Assembly (NCBI RefSeq): GCF_040939455.1
Contig: NC_134104.1
Span: forward strand, 137,862,501-137,926,500
DNA from: Microcebus murinus
Taxonomy: Eukaryota; Chordata; Mammalia; Primates; Cheirogaleidae
DNA length: 64,000 nt
Direction: 5' to 3'
Shown: positions 22,801 through 33,829 of the stretch, one piece after another
Position numbering within the stretch: the stretch's first letter is position 1
Layout of the letters: each line of letters begins with the position of its first letter
Translations under genes and position numbers: made by a program
The notes under the pieces: model-generated
Told to the model about the DNA's origin: nothing
The model's database searches: none
Seen by the model: only the letters and a program-made list of their open reading frames with translations

Positions 22801-25800
22801 TGTGGCTGATGAATGTGCCTAGGTAACTTCCTGTTTCTATTCAAAATTGCTGCTTTATTTATACATTCAGAAACATTTTTTTTCAACTATGAAATTTCAA
22901 TAATCTGAATTTTTTTAAGCCACTTCATGCAAAAGGAAATTACCTGTTATTTTATGTGTCCATGTGTGTTTTGTGTTTGAATAGTTTATATCATGCCATT
23001 TTATAGATTGTATTATTTCAAACCAAAAAGAAAAAAAAAGATGGAAAAATGGCACATATTCAACTTCCCCCCCCCCTTTTCTGTCATCTTACCTAAGAAT
23101 TGTTTTGAAGAGCCAATTATAGGGGAGAAAAAAGCATCAACAGGTAAGCAGCATTACATTGCATGAAAATAAAACACACCAAAATATTGTGTTCAATTAT
23201 GCAGACATCAGAATTCTAATTAATCAACAATCATATGTAAAACTTTAATCCCGTTTAGGACTATAATCTTTTTTAAAGTTTAAGTTAATTTTCAATGTAT
23301 TCTGGTTCACCAGATTTTCACACATTTATTCAGATGTTTCAATTTTTCCTTTCAACTTTAATTGCCAAAACTTAGCCTAAACATCAAGAAACAAACTGAA
23401 GTCACAATCCAAATGAGATAAACACTTCTCATCCAAACTCTAGTTACGTGGTCAATGGAAAGGTGGGTTTTCTTTTAATAACATTCTTTTTAATTACAAT
23501 AAAATGTCATGGGAGACAAAGTGCGCATAGTAACTGGGAGCTCCCCAATGCATGCTCATATCTTCTAAAGACAACACAATAGACTGTAAGTGAACTAATG
23601 GTAATACTAGCAGGTGCTGATGACAATTTGTTCTTGAATGCTGACATGTCTTAAATATTGCAAATGATATAATATTCTAAAAAAAAAATCCTCTACCTGA
23701 CTCCAGTTTAGCCAGAATTACTTTGTTTCTTTGGTAGAGGTCAACAATTCAGAATGTCACCTCCATTTTTCACTTGAATTAGTTCTTCTTGTACCTTTAG
23801 CAGACCCACCACATTTGAAAGCATATGACTCACTTCCACCCCCTTGTAATGAAACATTGCATGGTGTTAAAAGCACTCCCATTAGAGATGGAAGGATGAG
23901 AACTGAAGAAGCCTGGATGGAGTAGGATGTTCACATTATTTCACTATGCCTACAGAATATGTTGTTGACCCCTTGCAAAACTGCTTTAAAATCACTTCCA
24001 ATTCATGTATAACCATAAAAAGTACTTAGTTTATTTCCCCCCCCCAAAAAAACTTTATTTGAATAATTACGATGTATATACTAATGTATTTTTTTTACAG
24101 TGGCCTAAAATCTTCTTTAATGAAAAGTGAAATTTGATTCAAATAGGACTCTTACAGTCTTTTTTTCATGATTAAGGAGAAGTTTCAATAGGCTCTCTAG
24201 ACAGATTATTATGTTAATAAGAGACTAAATATACATTTGACAATTCAGTTTATTCTTAATTTGAGTTCATGAACCACTGCAGATGAGCCAATAAGCAGAG
24301 AAAAATTCTTAAGTGGGGTTCAGTGATAAATTTTTATAGGATTTCAAATCAAGCGAAAGGATAGTATTTATATACCTGTATGACAACATCCAGCACATTT
24401 GAGGAGTCATGCATTATAATAAAATTTAACCATGTCATAGAACCTTGATTTATATTATTTTGTCTACAGCAAGGAGTAAAGGATGAGATTTTGTTTTTCA
24501 TGTTATTGTGGCTGGCATGCTTCCAAATTTTGAGCTCACTGGGACTGACCGTCTCTCACTTCAATCTGTGGGATTGACTGAATTTAAACAGGCTCATTGA
24601 TTCTATACACTATACCATTCCTGTGGCAAAGTGATAATGGGATTTTATTAATGAATCAATTTGTTTTACAAATAACACCCACTCTGGCATTGGAAGACAG
24701 TTGGGTCTGACTCAAGTTTAACATTTCTTACCAAGCATTCTTAAATAGGAAGTTGGTCCCTTAATCCAAATGCTCTTGGTCATGGCTGTCCTTTGTGGAT
24801 TACTCAGAGTTCAGGAAAGTGCAAAAGCTTAATATTAAATTCCCAAGGTGTCCCAAAACCTTTTATGATGTGGGGAAGGGAAATTCATACCAGATTGATG
24901 ATTTCGTTTATCTTCTGTTTTATACCAAAACATATAGATGCTCACTGTTGCAAAAAAAATGGGGTGGGGTGGGGAGATGTCTTTCAATATTTATTTCTGG
25001 TTATTTCTTAGAGGGAAAATAATGTATCAAGAAAAATTTCTTTCACTCAGAAAGCTTAAAAGCTGAAGCAGCAGTGCAATCAAGCTTGGAGCCTGCAGCA
25101 AGAACCACTAGGCCACTGAGTGGCACTTGAGCTTTTCTTAATACTTCCCCAATTTCTGAGTTGTGCATAAATACAATCACTCTCAATTTTTGAAGGGCTA
25201 ATTATCTACTTTGTGGATATATTTTTGTCTTTTCTTTTCAACGGTTAGGACTTGGGCTCTGTTTCCTTTTATTAGCATCTCACCCTGAGGGTGGACAAAG
25301 AAACAATTGGAAATAAAATGTGAATCAGATTATTTTGTTTCTTGTTAGGTATTGATTTATGAAAGGAGTTTGAAATCATTGGTAAAATTAATATCAGTGC
25401 ATTATACACCATGAATTTGTATTATCCATAATGTCTTTTCCCCATCTACCATAAATAATTGAGAGTTGGCTGTATTCTTGCAGAATAAAAAAGAAAAAAT
25501 TAAAGCAAAAGATTTGGCTTCCCTGAAAAGAAAGCTGTTTTGATTTCACTTCCTCCACTAAATTTAAAGCAATAGGACAGGTCAACATAATTTCTGTTAT
25601 GAGACTATAATAGTAGCTCTTGATTAAATATATACTCTTATGATTATCTTAAATCTTTGACTAAAAAAATACATTGTTTTTCTTATTTTTTGACTTTGCA
25701 TTACTGTTTCGACGCTAAATGACTTTGACACTCTATTGGATACTTTTATGATTACATCAAATTTAAAAAATGTCCAAAGTGTAACTTCAGTGTTATACTT

Positions 25801-26395
25801 TGTATTTTAAACCCTCTGGTCTTAAATTATTAAGAAAGATGCTCTGTCCTCTTCCCCAAAATATGTTATTTCCTCATATATATAAAAGAAAGAAGCTATT
25901 TCATACTTTTCAGGAACTGTAAAAATTATTTCAAAGAGACACTTGAAAAAGTTTTCTCCATTCTGGAAATAAATGCTTCCATTTATTTAAAAAGAAGAAG
26001 AATATAATTGGAGTCTTAATTTAAAAAAAAAATATATATATATATATATATAAAAGTACCTGCTATGAGATATTCAGTTTCTAAAAACAAAATGGGACAC
26101 AGCTTCTTTTAAAAACCCCTGTTTCGGGCCATATTCGATTTCATGGAACTTCTGAAACATCATTCAATTTTGGACTTTATTTTGTATTGCTGTCTCTGAC
26201 TATCATGGAAAGTTCTGTAATTCTAAGGTGTTTCTGGTTTTATTTTTAATTTTTTTCATCTGTACCACAGTCAAATTAGATACCATTTCCCCCATTCCTT
26301 GGGCTTTCTGTAGATCAGTGGATGTTAGGTTTAAACTTCTGTTTTCTTTGATGAAGCTTTCAATAAAAAATGAAAATAAAATCAATCAAGTAGGG
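19837..26395 (+). other. RBMS3: RBMS3 3' UTR (about 6.5 kb, A/T-rich)
   Basis: This follows the TAA without interruption. It is A/T-rich with many A and T runs (for example around 20047, 20165, 20410 and 21168) and C runs near 23068 and 24039. In contrast to both flanks I see no Alu, L1, LTR or DNA transposon in it, which fits a long UTR under constraint. A Pumilio-type TGTATATA octamer lies at 24073-24080. AATAAA also occurs earlier, near 23169 and 25313, so shorter isoforms are possible. All short ORFs here are chance. The far end is inferred from the double AATAAA near 26370; the real length needs transcript data. Confidence 0.75.
26034..26052. repeat. Short (AT)n microsatellite in the 3' UTR
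   Basis: About nine AT units follow an A run. Nothing else is notable here. Confidence 0.9.
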
Positions 26396-26410
26396 CTGTT
26401 GTGTTTTTCT
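26362..26410 (+). terminator. RBMS3: Probable RBMS3 distal polyadenylation site
   Basis: Two AATAAA hexamers lie at 26362-26367 and 26375-26380. They are followed within 20-30 bases by a G/T-rich stretch ('gctgttgtgtttttctg'), the usual arrangement of signal, cleavage site and downstream element. Transposon-type sequence reappears some distance after this point (from about 27950), which agrees with an end of the transcript here. Cleavage near 26395 is my inference. Confidence 0.6.
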
Positions 26411-27735
26411 GCCCTCTGCCAGAGACCCAGTTGGGGGAGGAGGGTGGATAGGAGGGAGCAGTGTTCGTATTTAATCTGGTACAGTGGTGGAATTCCTCAA
26501 GTGAAGGGTCATCCCTGGTAACAAAAAGTGAGAGAGGAACATTCTATTCATGCAGAGTGACCTGAGAAAGATACTATTGGGGTGCTTTAGAGGAAACAGT
26601 CCATTTAGGTCCTCCCAGGGTGTCCCACACTCTTCCTAGTTCTTATGCTTAGGAACCCAAGTCCTGTCTCCAAACAGGTCTAACATCCATCAACTACCTG
26701 ATGCATCTTGTGTGAAGGCCAGGAGGTATAGAGTTGGAAAAAAAAAAAAAAAAAAGAAAAAAACCAGTAAGGAAATTTCCTTTGATGACTATGGTTTGTA
26801 TCCCTGCAAGGATTAAACTCCAGGTCAACCAAAGTCAAAAGTGGCCATTCCTCAAGCTGTGGATGACTATGGTAAGCAAATAAGGAAAAACTATCTTCCT
26901 CTGGCCCAGAGTCACTCGAGCTAGCTTGGAGCTCATACTCAAGGGCCAAGAGTATTCCATTCTGGAATATGCATTTTCTGTATTGTTAAAAAATATTCTA
27001 GTTTGCTACAGAAGACAGTGAGACAAGTGGGATGAATGAAATGGATACTATGTGTTAAATAGCAAAGTAAATAACTTTTAAGACAGATAAACTAAGTAGA
27101 GCATGTGAGTGTGAACAAAATAGAAAGGGATAGAGAGACCAAGAAAACGCTATATATTTATGATGTAGTGAATATACATTAAAAACATGAGGCACTCAAT
27201 ATTCATTGTCTTAATTTGCTCACACTTTGGTGACATCCACTCTAGCACCCATGACAGCTTATCAGGGTAATTGCTGAATTTCAACTACTTGCCCCTGCTT
27301 CTCTCAGAGGGAGTAAGTATGTTCCATTGGCTCCCTTTTTCTGTTGCCCTCCTTGCTCAAACCTCAACTCTGATGCTTGTAACACATCATCAGAGAGAAG
27401 GATGATATGGCAGAGGAAAAAGGAGGATGTATGAATTTTTCAGAATATTCAACTAGTGTGGTACTCCACCCTTTTGCACTCTATCCTCAATGAGCCAACC
27501 TACCCCATGTCTTTCCCCTTGTTTCTTGCTGTGGGTTATTAATTGATTTAAGAAGCCCTGTGCTTTGAGCATTTTTATGTGGCCCATGAGCCTTTCTGTT
27601 CCGTGACTACTAGTATAACTTGCATGATAGTGTATTTGGAGGCTACCACTGCATCAAGGTAATTTTCCACATGGTATCTTCATGCTTTAGAATATATGCA
27701 CCTAAGAAGGAGTATGGAGCCAATGTCCAGACTCT
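26400..27735. other. Sequence just downstream of RBMS3, no gene seen
   Basis: Beyond the poly(A) site I find no exon or repeat that I can name. A run of A at 26740-26760 and A/T-rich DNA are present. A weak CTCF-like motif on the - strand is at 26409-26422. Confidence 0.55.
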
Positions 27736-27744
27736 AAGAATATG

Positions 27745-27794
<50 letters not shown>
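27745..27794. repeat. (AT)n microsatellite, about 25 units
   Basis: This is an uninterrupted AT run. Long AT runs like this can extrude cruciforms and vary in length. Confidence 0.98.
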
Positions 27795-27796
<2 letters not shown>

Positions 27797-27929
27797 CTTT
27801 TTCCTACATGAACATTACTTCACATTGCACTGGCAGCATAGAAGACTGGAAGAGAAGGCTGAAAGAATGGATGTATTGGAGCACATAAGAAAACAAGACT
27901 AGAACAAAGATCTTGAGCTTAATTTTACC

Positions 27930-28155
27930 CACTGTCTTAGTTCATTTGGGTAGCTATAACAAAATGCCTTGGATTGGGTAATTTATAAATAACAGAAATG
28001 TATTGCTCATAGTTCTGGTGGAAGGAGCAAACAAGCTCTCTCAAACCTCTTTTAAAAGGGCACTAATCACATCCTAAGGGCCCCACCTTTTCATACTATG
28101 AAATTCAACATATTAATTTTGAAGAGACATAAATGTTCAGAACATAGCACCCATG
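27930..28155. repeat. Old interspersed repeat with internal deletion, family unnamed
   Basis: It contains 'cttagttcatttgggtagct', 'gggtaatttataaataacag', 'gttctggtggaaggagcaaa', 'aagggcactaatcacatcc' and 'acataaatgttcagaacata'. This block order belongs to a very common mammalian repeat, here with the middle deleted. A related copy is at 58990-59285. Confidence 0.6.
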
Positions 28156-28175
28156 TTCCATCACAGTATTTTTTA

Positions 28176-28544
28176 GATCAGAAGGGTTTTTTTGTTTTTT
28201 TTTTTTTTTTTGAGACAGAGTCTCGCTTTGTTGCCCAGGCTAGAGTGAGTGCCCCGTGGCGTCAGCCTAGCTCACAGCAACCTCAAACTCCTGGGCTCGA
28301 GTGATCCTTCTGCCTCAGCCTCCCGGGTAGCTGGGACTACAGGCATGCGCCACCATGCCCGGCTAATTTTTTATATATATATCAGTTGGCCAATTAATTT
28401 CTTTCTATTTATAGTAGAGACGGGGTCTCGCTCTTGCTCAGGCTGGTTTTGAACTCCTGACCTTGAGCAATCCGCCCGCCTCGGCCTCCCAAGAGCTAGG
28501 ATTACAGGCGTGAGCCACAGCGCCCGGCCGATCAGAAGGGTTTT
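28176..28544 (-). mobile_element. Alu SINE (lemur type), minus strand, with target duplication
   Basis: It is a full antisense Alu from poly-T to 'cgcccggcc' with the 15-bp duplication GATCAGAAGGGTTTT at 28176-28190 and 28530-28544. The middle insert 'cagttggccaattaatttc' again marks the lemur form. It has few changes compared with the copy at 11633-11959, so it looks fairly young. Confidence 0.95.
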
Positions 28545-29147
28545 GTTGTTGTTGTTATTTGTTTGTTTAGGGATTGAAAAATAATAATAATATCACCATC
28601 ACTACCAGCACCCCATATGCACAAAAATTTCACTTCAAAATGAAAGGCATTTAGAAATTTCCCAAAATGTATCCATAGGCTTCTGGTGAAGAATCCTCAG
28701 TTTCAAGATATAAAGATATAAGAAAGAAGAATAGAGAATGAAAGAACAAGCTACATTTATTATGGTGTCCCTCATGCGTAAAATAACTATGATTTCCTAA
28801 CCTCATATATATGTATTTTTTACTGTTTTACAATTTATTTTCTCCAAGAAGAACGGAGTGCTTTGTCAACTTTCAATACTACTAATAAGGTTCATGCTCC
28901 CTAATGCTTTTTTGAGAGCGTCTGACAAAGGTTAACATTGAGCTGCTTTCCAAAGATAGTAAAATGAAAAATAATAGCTTAAACCTAATCTCCGAGGATT
29001 TGATTATTTATGGATTTTCTGTAAAGGAGTGTAATTTACAATAATGATGAAAAAAAGTCTCTCTAATATATCAAACTAGTGTATTTTCATTTAAATCCTC
29101 AGATGATCTTCCTTAGGAAGTTGTAGGTTACCATTGCAGCAAAGTGG

Positions 29148-29161
29148 TCACTAGATGGCGC
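29148..29161 (+). promoter_or_regulatory. CTCF-like motif
   Basis: The bases TCACTAGATGGCGC match 13 of 14 positions of the CTCF core CCASYAGRKGGCRS. The site is about 2.7 kb downstream of the inferred RBMS3 poly(A) site and lies outside the repeats. Binding is not shown by sequence alone. Confidence 0.5.
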
Positions 29162-29263
29162 TGTTGTATTAGTGTCCAGTGGGGTCCGCACCCAAACCCC
29201 AGATTGTGCAATCCTAAACAGAACCAGTAACGTGAGATAGGGCTGTAATAGAAAGGCTCGCCA

Positions 29264-29470
29264 TTAACTGAGCCCTCACTCTGTGCCAGGAATTGCTGAA
29301 GTGCTTCGTATACTTGAGTTCACACAACCTTCACAGGAGTGTTCTGAGGTCCGCACTACCATTGTCCGCATTTCACAGATGAAGCCTGGAGACTTGGGCA
29401 ACCTACCCATGGACCTATAGGAAGGGCTAGAGTGTGCTTTTAAAAACAGATTCAAATTCCCAAACCCTGG
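29264..29470 (+). repeat. MIR SINE, plus strand
   Basis: 'gagccctcactctgtgccagg', 'gttcacacaaccttcacagg', 'tttcacagatgaagcctgg' and 'attcaaattcccaaaccctgg' follow the MIR consensus order. Confidence 0.85.
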
Positions 29471-30184
29471 CTTCAAAGCTTTCCTCTTCTGAAATGACTT
29501 TGGGAAATGCCAATGTGGTAGGAACTTTTTAAAAATCAGTGATATATATATATATATATTTTTTTTTTAACTTGGCCTGAGATTTTTGGTTTCTGCCGAA
29601 GAAAGGCGTTGGACATTCGTTCTAATCACCTTGGGGGCAGAAGCTCAAAAACTTTACATTTTCCATCTTAGAAATAACTTGATGTTTCAGTCTTCTCTTG
29701 ATCTGAGCCTGTCTGCCTTTGATTTGTTCTGGAAGGAAAGGACCTAACTACCACATAGATAGGCTTAACTTTTCATTGACTCGCTTGTTTAAAAGCACGT
29801 AGCATATAGGTCCTTCATAAATATTTTAATGATACAAAAGCAGAGTAGACATGGTTCTTGTTTATAAGGATATTCTAGCAAGTACTGCTTTATGAAAACA
29901 TTTTAGTATGAAATAAGATCAGAGAGTTTCATGGGAAATATGTTTAACCCATCTAAGGCTTGATGCAAAGTATTAATAGATGGAAAAATTTCCTGATCTA
30001 AATGTGGTCACGACCTCTTTTCCCATCAACACCTATGGAGGGTCTTCTAGCCCAGTCACTGATGTCTGTCCCCTAGTCCAGCCCCGTTCAGTTAGCCTTT
30101 TCTCAAATGTCCTGGTCCATTTAACTCTTTTGACATCAAGGAGAGTGGAATATGCCATTCTCAGTTGGCCATAACTCTAGGAGC

Positions 30185-30320
30185 AACTATTATTTATTAC
30201 CACTGATTTTTTTCACAATCATGGAAGGTAAAGTGCTGGCCACACTTTAAACATGAGGGAACTGGGGCTTTGAAAAGTTGCATGACTTGGCCATGTTTTC
30301 ATGGTGTTGAGAGGATCCAA
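30185..30320 (+). repeat. MIR SINE fragment, plus strand
   Basis: 'gcaactattatttattacca', 'aaacatgagggaactgggg' and 'gacttggccatg' match the MIR centre and 3' half, diverged. Confidence 0.6.
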
Positions 30321-30469
30321 GCTTAGGATATGCTGGGTAAAAAAGCCAAAGATTTTCGTCCTAATAGCACTGGATCCACTGATGTTGTCTGAAGGGATTC
30401 ATTGTTTGTCCAAAATAACTTTTATATTACCTGACATTTCACCATTAGAATTTTATTTTTATAGGAAGA

Positions 30470-30690
30470 TCACAAAACATTGGAAAGAGTACTGGGTAAG
30501 TAAGGGAAAGATCTTAGATTCCGACTTTAGGTACACTATCTACAAAACATATTTTTCTCTGTGTCTCTCTGAATGCCAGCTTCTTTATCTGTCAAAAGGC
30601 ATACCTTTTATTTCTCAGAGTGGATATGAGGATAAAATAGACAATGTACGGATCATGCATAAATGCTCTACAAATTGTAAAGGGAATCAA
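30470..30690 (-). repeat. MIR SINE, minus strand
   Basis: 'tttagattccgactttagg', 'cagcttctttatctgtcaaaa' and 'tggatatgaggataaaat' fit the reverse complement of MIR. The 138-codon ORF at 30301-30717 runs through it and is not a gene. Confidence 0.65.
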
Positions 30691-31444
30691 ACGCTATGCA
30701 TAATTTTAGCTTTTTAGTTTTGAATTCTCCTGTAAAGCGCAAGATATTCTTGTAAAGGTAACTTCTGAGAGTTAAAGACAAGATTAATATCTGAGAAGAT
30801 GCATTTGGCAAGATAACAATGGTAGAATGGAGGTAATGCAGCTACTCTGCAGTGCTGCCCAGATTCTGCAGGTTACAAACCCCAGGCTTGAAACCACCCA
30901 CTCTCCCAGGCCACAGGAACAAGAGAACAGAGAGACTTAGCTGCTAATTGAGCTAAATTCACCCACAATGTTGGATGATAATCCTGAGTCATTATGCAAT
31001 CACCAAACACCCTCTGTCTTCTTGGGACTTCCAACATAGTGGCATATAGTCTAAAAGCAGCTGCTGATGTCAGGAGACAGATATTAACAATTTGAGAAGA
31101 CTAGCATGTGTTGTGAGCTGCAAGCAGGATTGAAGAACTTCGGGGTAGGGTCTTCTGCAGACCTCAAGTGCATAAGGTATGTTTATCCTAAAAAGGGATA
31201 AACAGGATCAAAATATAATAGTCACACCAATAAGCCGGTTGCACCAAACAAATATTTCTAAGATAAATGATTGCTACTAGAAAAACACAAATGAGAGCTG
31301 GCCATTAAAGCATCTGAAATAAGTCGAATGTGCATGAGATCATGGTTGTAAAATGTATATAATATATAGTCTACCTCTTTGCCTGATGCCATGGTTTCCC
31401 CTTCCTCTTTCACCTTATGGTTGTTTTATTTCCTGTTTGTTTTG

Positions 31445-31760
31445 GGGTTTTATTTTTACTTTTTATTGAAATTTAGTAATATCATAAAGAAACATCAATA
31501 TGTCATAAGTGATCAGCACAATGACGTTCACAAGCTGAATACAGAGTTGTAACCAGGAAACAGAATATTGTTAGCAACACAAGAGATACAACTCTCCCCT
31601 TCTAGCTTCTAGTCATATGTAAACCTTCCCTTCCAAGGGTAACTCTATCTGGAATTCTAAAAACCTAGAATGATTTTGTCTGAATTTTACTTTATATAAA
31701 TGCAAGCCGGCTTGGCTTTTGTGAGAATATGGGTGTTGTACGTGAAGAGAGAAGAAACAA
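31445..31760 (-). repeat. Old L1 3'-region fragment, minus strand (probable)
   Basis: 'gtgatcagcacaatgacgtt', 'acagagttgtaaccaggaaacag' and 'ttccaagggtaactctatc' resemble the antisense of an ancient L1M 3' region. Stretches 30690-31445 and 31760-32200 on either side show nothing I can name. Confidence 0.5.
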
Positions 31761-32199
31761 TTCTGCTTGTGTTTGAAACCCCAAGATAGCTATTATTCCT
31801 CCGAAAACTACGCACCAGTCCGCATTATCCAAATTGTAAGGATCTTCAGTTTCAGAGATCACAAATTCTTTTTGCAGTCTCTTTCAAGGTTTAACATCCT
31901 TTACGGATAAGAAACACATCAAAAGTCCAAAACTAAATGTCCTTGAGAGAGTAGTAGCCTCATTCTTAAAACAATAGCTGAGTCCCAAGGAAAGGTTGGC
32001 TGTAAGGCTTCATTTAATGTTTGGCAGCATGTCACTCATCATCTGCTTATTCAGACAATGATTGATAAGGGGCAGCTGGTGCCAGGCTTTATTGGGAGAG
32101 CATCCAGAGCCACAAGTTGCCAATACAACATAGTTTACACAAAAGCACAGCATGTGGAATATATTAAATGTGTGCCCAGGCAACTCCTGTTGTTTCCGA

Positions 32200-32395
32200 T
32201 TATAATTTGGAGGGGGAGGGGGAATTGGGTATATACACAACTAATGGGTGCGGTGTGCACTGTCTGGGGGATGGACATGCTTGAAGCTCTGACTCAGGTG
32301 GGGCAAAGGCAATATACATAACCTAAATATCTGTACCCCCATAATATTCTGAAAGAAAAAAAATATATATATATATATTAAAAAAAGAAATTTCA
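32200..32395 (+). mobile_element. 5'-truncated L1 3' end (lemur lineage)
   Basis: It has only the 3' UTR: 'ggggaattgggtatatacac', 'taatgggtgcgg', 'cttgaagctctgactcaggt', 'tgtacccccataatattctg', then an A/T-rich tail. It matches the 3' UTR of the L1 at 14868-16666. Target duplications are not clear. Confidence 0.88.
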
Positions 32396-32699
32396 AAATT
32401 ATTTGGGGAGAGTCATTGGCCGGGGAGAGGTCAGAGGGAACTTGAGGCTTCTTCAGTCAGTCCAGAATGTATAAATGTCATAGTTTAGGGTAAAAATATT
32501 TCTAATATTCTTCACTACAGAGCAACAGTTTCTCTGTTTCTTCGCCACTGTCTTCTCATCTTTCCAGGCCCAAAAATGAAAGGAAAGATGGGACAGAGAA
32601 GAAGAAAAAGCACCATGATGTCCAGCTCTCTTTGTCTTACTTGAGCCCTGATGAGGTCTGGGGTGCCTTGCAGGTGGGACTGGTCCGGGGATATCTTTG

Positions 32700-33135
32700 T
32701 AACCAATTCTAGGAAAAAAATTTCAATGACCCCTGTATTTTTTTTTTTTTTATAATCTTCTCCCTTAATGGCTTGAACGTTTGGAGTTGTTTCCCAGAAA
32801 TGGCAGGATTTTTACAAGACAAAGGATTTGAGATTCTGAAGGGCCCAGTAAGAATCAAGGTGATTGCTGTTGCCAAGAATCGCCATCCCCCATGATTTAC
32901 CCCAGTGCATATGGCCCCTCTCTAAAAAGCCCATGTCCTGTTTTTGTTTGTTATTTTTTTTTTTTTAATTTTTTGGTCACAGGGATGAATTTGAGACTAT
33001 TTCTCAGGTTCTCCTGACAGACATCTTTTGCATTAAAATTCCTTTATTTCTTGGCAATCCTTGTTGTCTCAATAATTGGATCTTTGTGGGGTGACAACTG
33101 GATCTAGGCTGAAACTCCCTTGTGGTTTTAATAAC
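32700..33135 (+). repeat. LTR (ERV1-like), plus strand; sister of 12370-12775
   Basis: It aligns with the reverse complement of 12370-12775, including 'aaatttcaatgac', 'tttcccagaaatggcagg', 'ttgagattctgaagggccc', 'ttctcctgac' and 'cttggcaatccttgttgtctc'. T runs near 32740 and 32950 are copy-specific. The part upstream (32540-32700) may also belong to it. No internal viral genes adjoin it. Confidence 0.7.
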
Positions 33136-33654
33136 ATCTCTCCCAACACTTCTGATGAGAAATAACCCATCTCGAGATTTTTTTTTTTTTCTTGCTACAC
33201 TCAGCTACTGCATTTGGAGTCATCATAGCATGGAGAGTAAAGTAAAAGTCAGAAGTCTACTGACTAATAGGAGCTCTTCCAACTGCAACTGGGGCATACT
33301 CTTCCCACCTCTGTACTATAGACCGTGCCCTAAAACAAATGCCCTAAGAGTACAGATATTTTTTCCCCTCTAAAACTTTTGACATTTGCAGACAGTCTCT
33401 TTTCTGATATTTAAGTAGGTTATTTACAATGCTATATTTATCTTTTATAGTCTAAAAATTTAAAATAAACTTTAATTTAATAGTGTTTATAATACAATAT
33501 GGACACAGCTGTCCATATTCTTCATAAACAGTACATCTGTTACTCTTTAAACAGAAACTACACCTAAAAATATTAGGGGTAATAAAAATGGGGCATCTAG
33601 TGGGTAAGAATTCCCCTCACGTCTGTCTCCACTACACAGCAGAGGTAGAGCCCA

Positions 33655-33820
33655 GCAGTAAAATGTATAGGCTTTCAAGTCAGGGAACTTGTAATTAATC
33701 TTCAAAGCTCCATTATTAAGTTTTTAAATGTCGTTTTCCTCATCAGTGAAATGAGTAAAATAGTATCTGTCTCAAATGAATTTTGTGAAGGTTAAATGAA
33801 TTAATAAAAATGAATTAATG
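33655..33820 (-). repeat. MIR SINE, minus strand
   Basis: 'ataggctttcaagtcagg', 'ttttcctcatcagtgaaatgag' and 'gtgaaggttaaatgaattaata' fit antisense MIR. The next 40 bases are an A/T-rich tandem-like stretch. Confidence 0.75.
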
Positions 33821-33829
33821 AATTAATAA

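Noticed and set aside
25030..25160. tRNA-like or SINE-like sequence in the 3' UTR
   Set aside because: Some words recall a tRNA-derived SINE, but no A/B boxes or poly(A) tail could be lined up.
27745..27794. Possible CRISPR-like or other regular array
   Set aside because: It is a plain dinucleotide microsatellite with no spacers; the same is true of 14684-14750.
30301..30717. 138-codon ORF
   Set aside because: It runs through an antisense MIR at 30470-30690 and has no recognisable domain.
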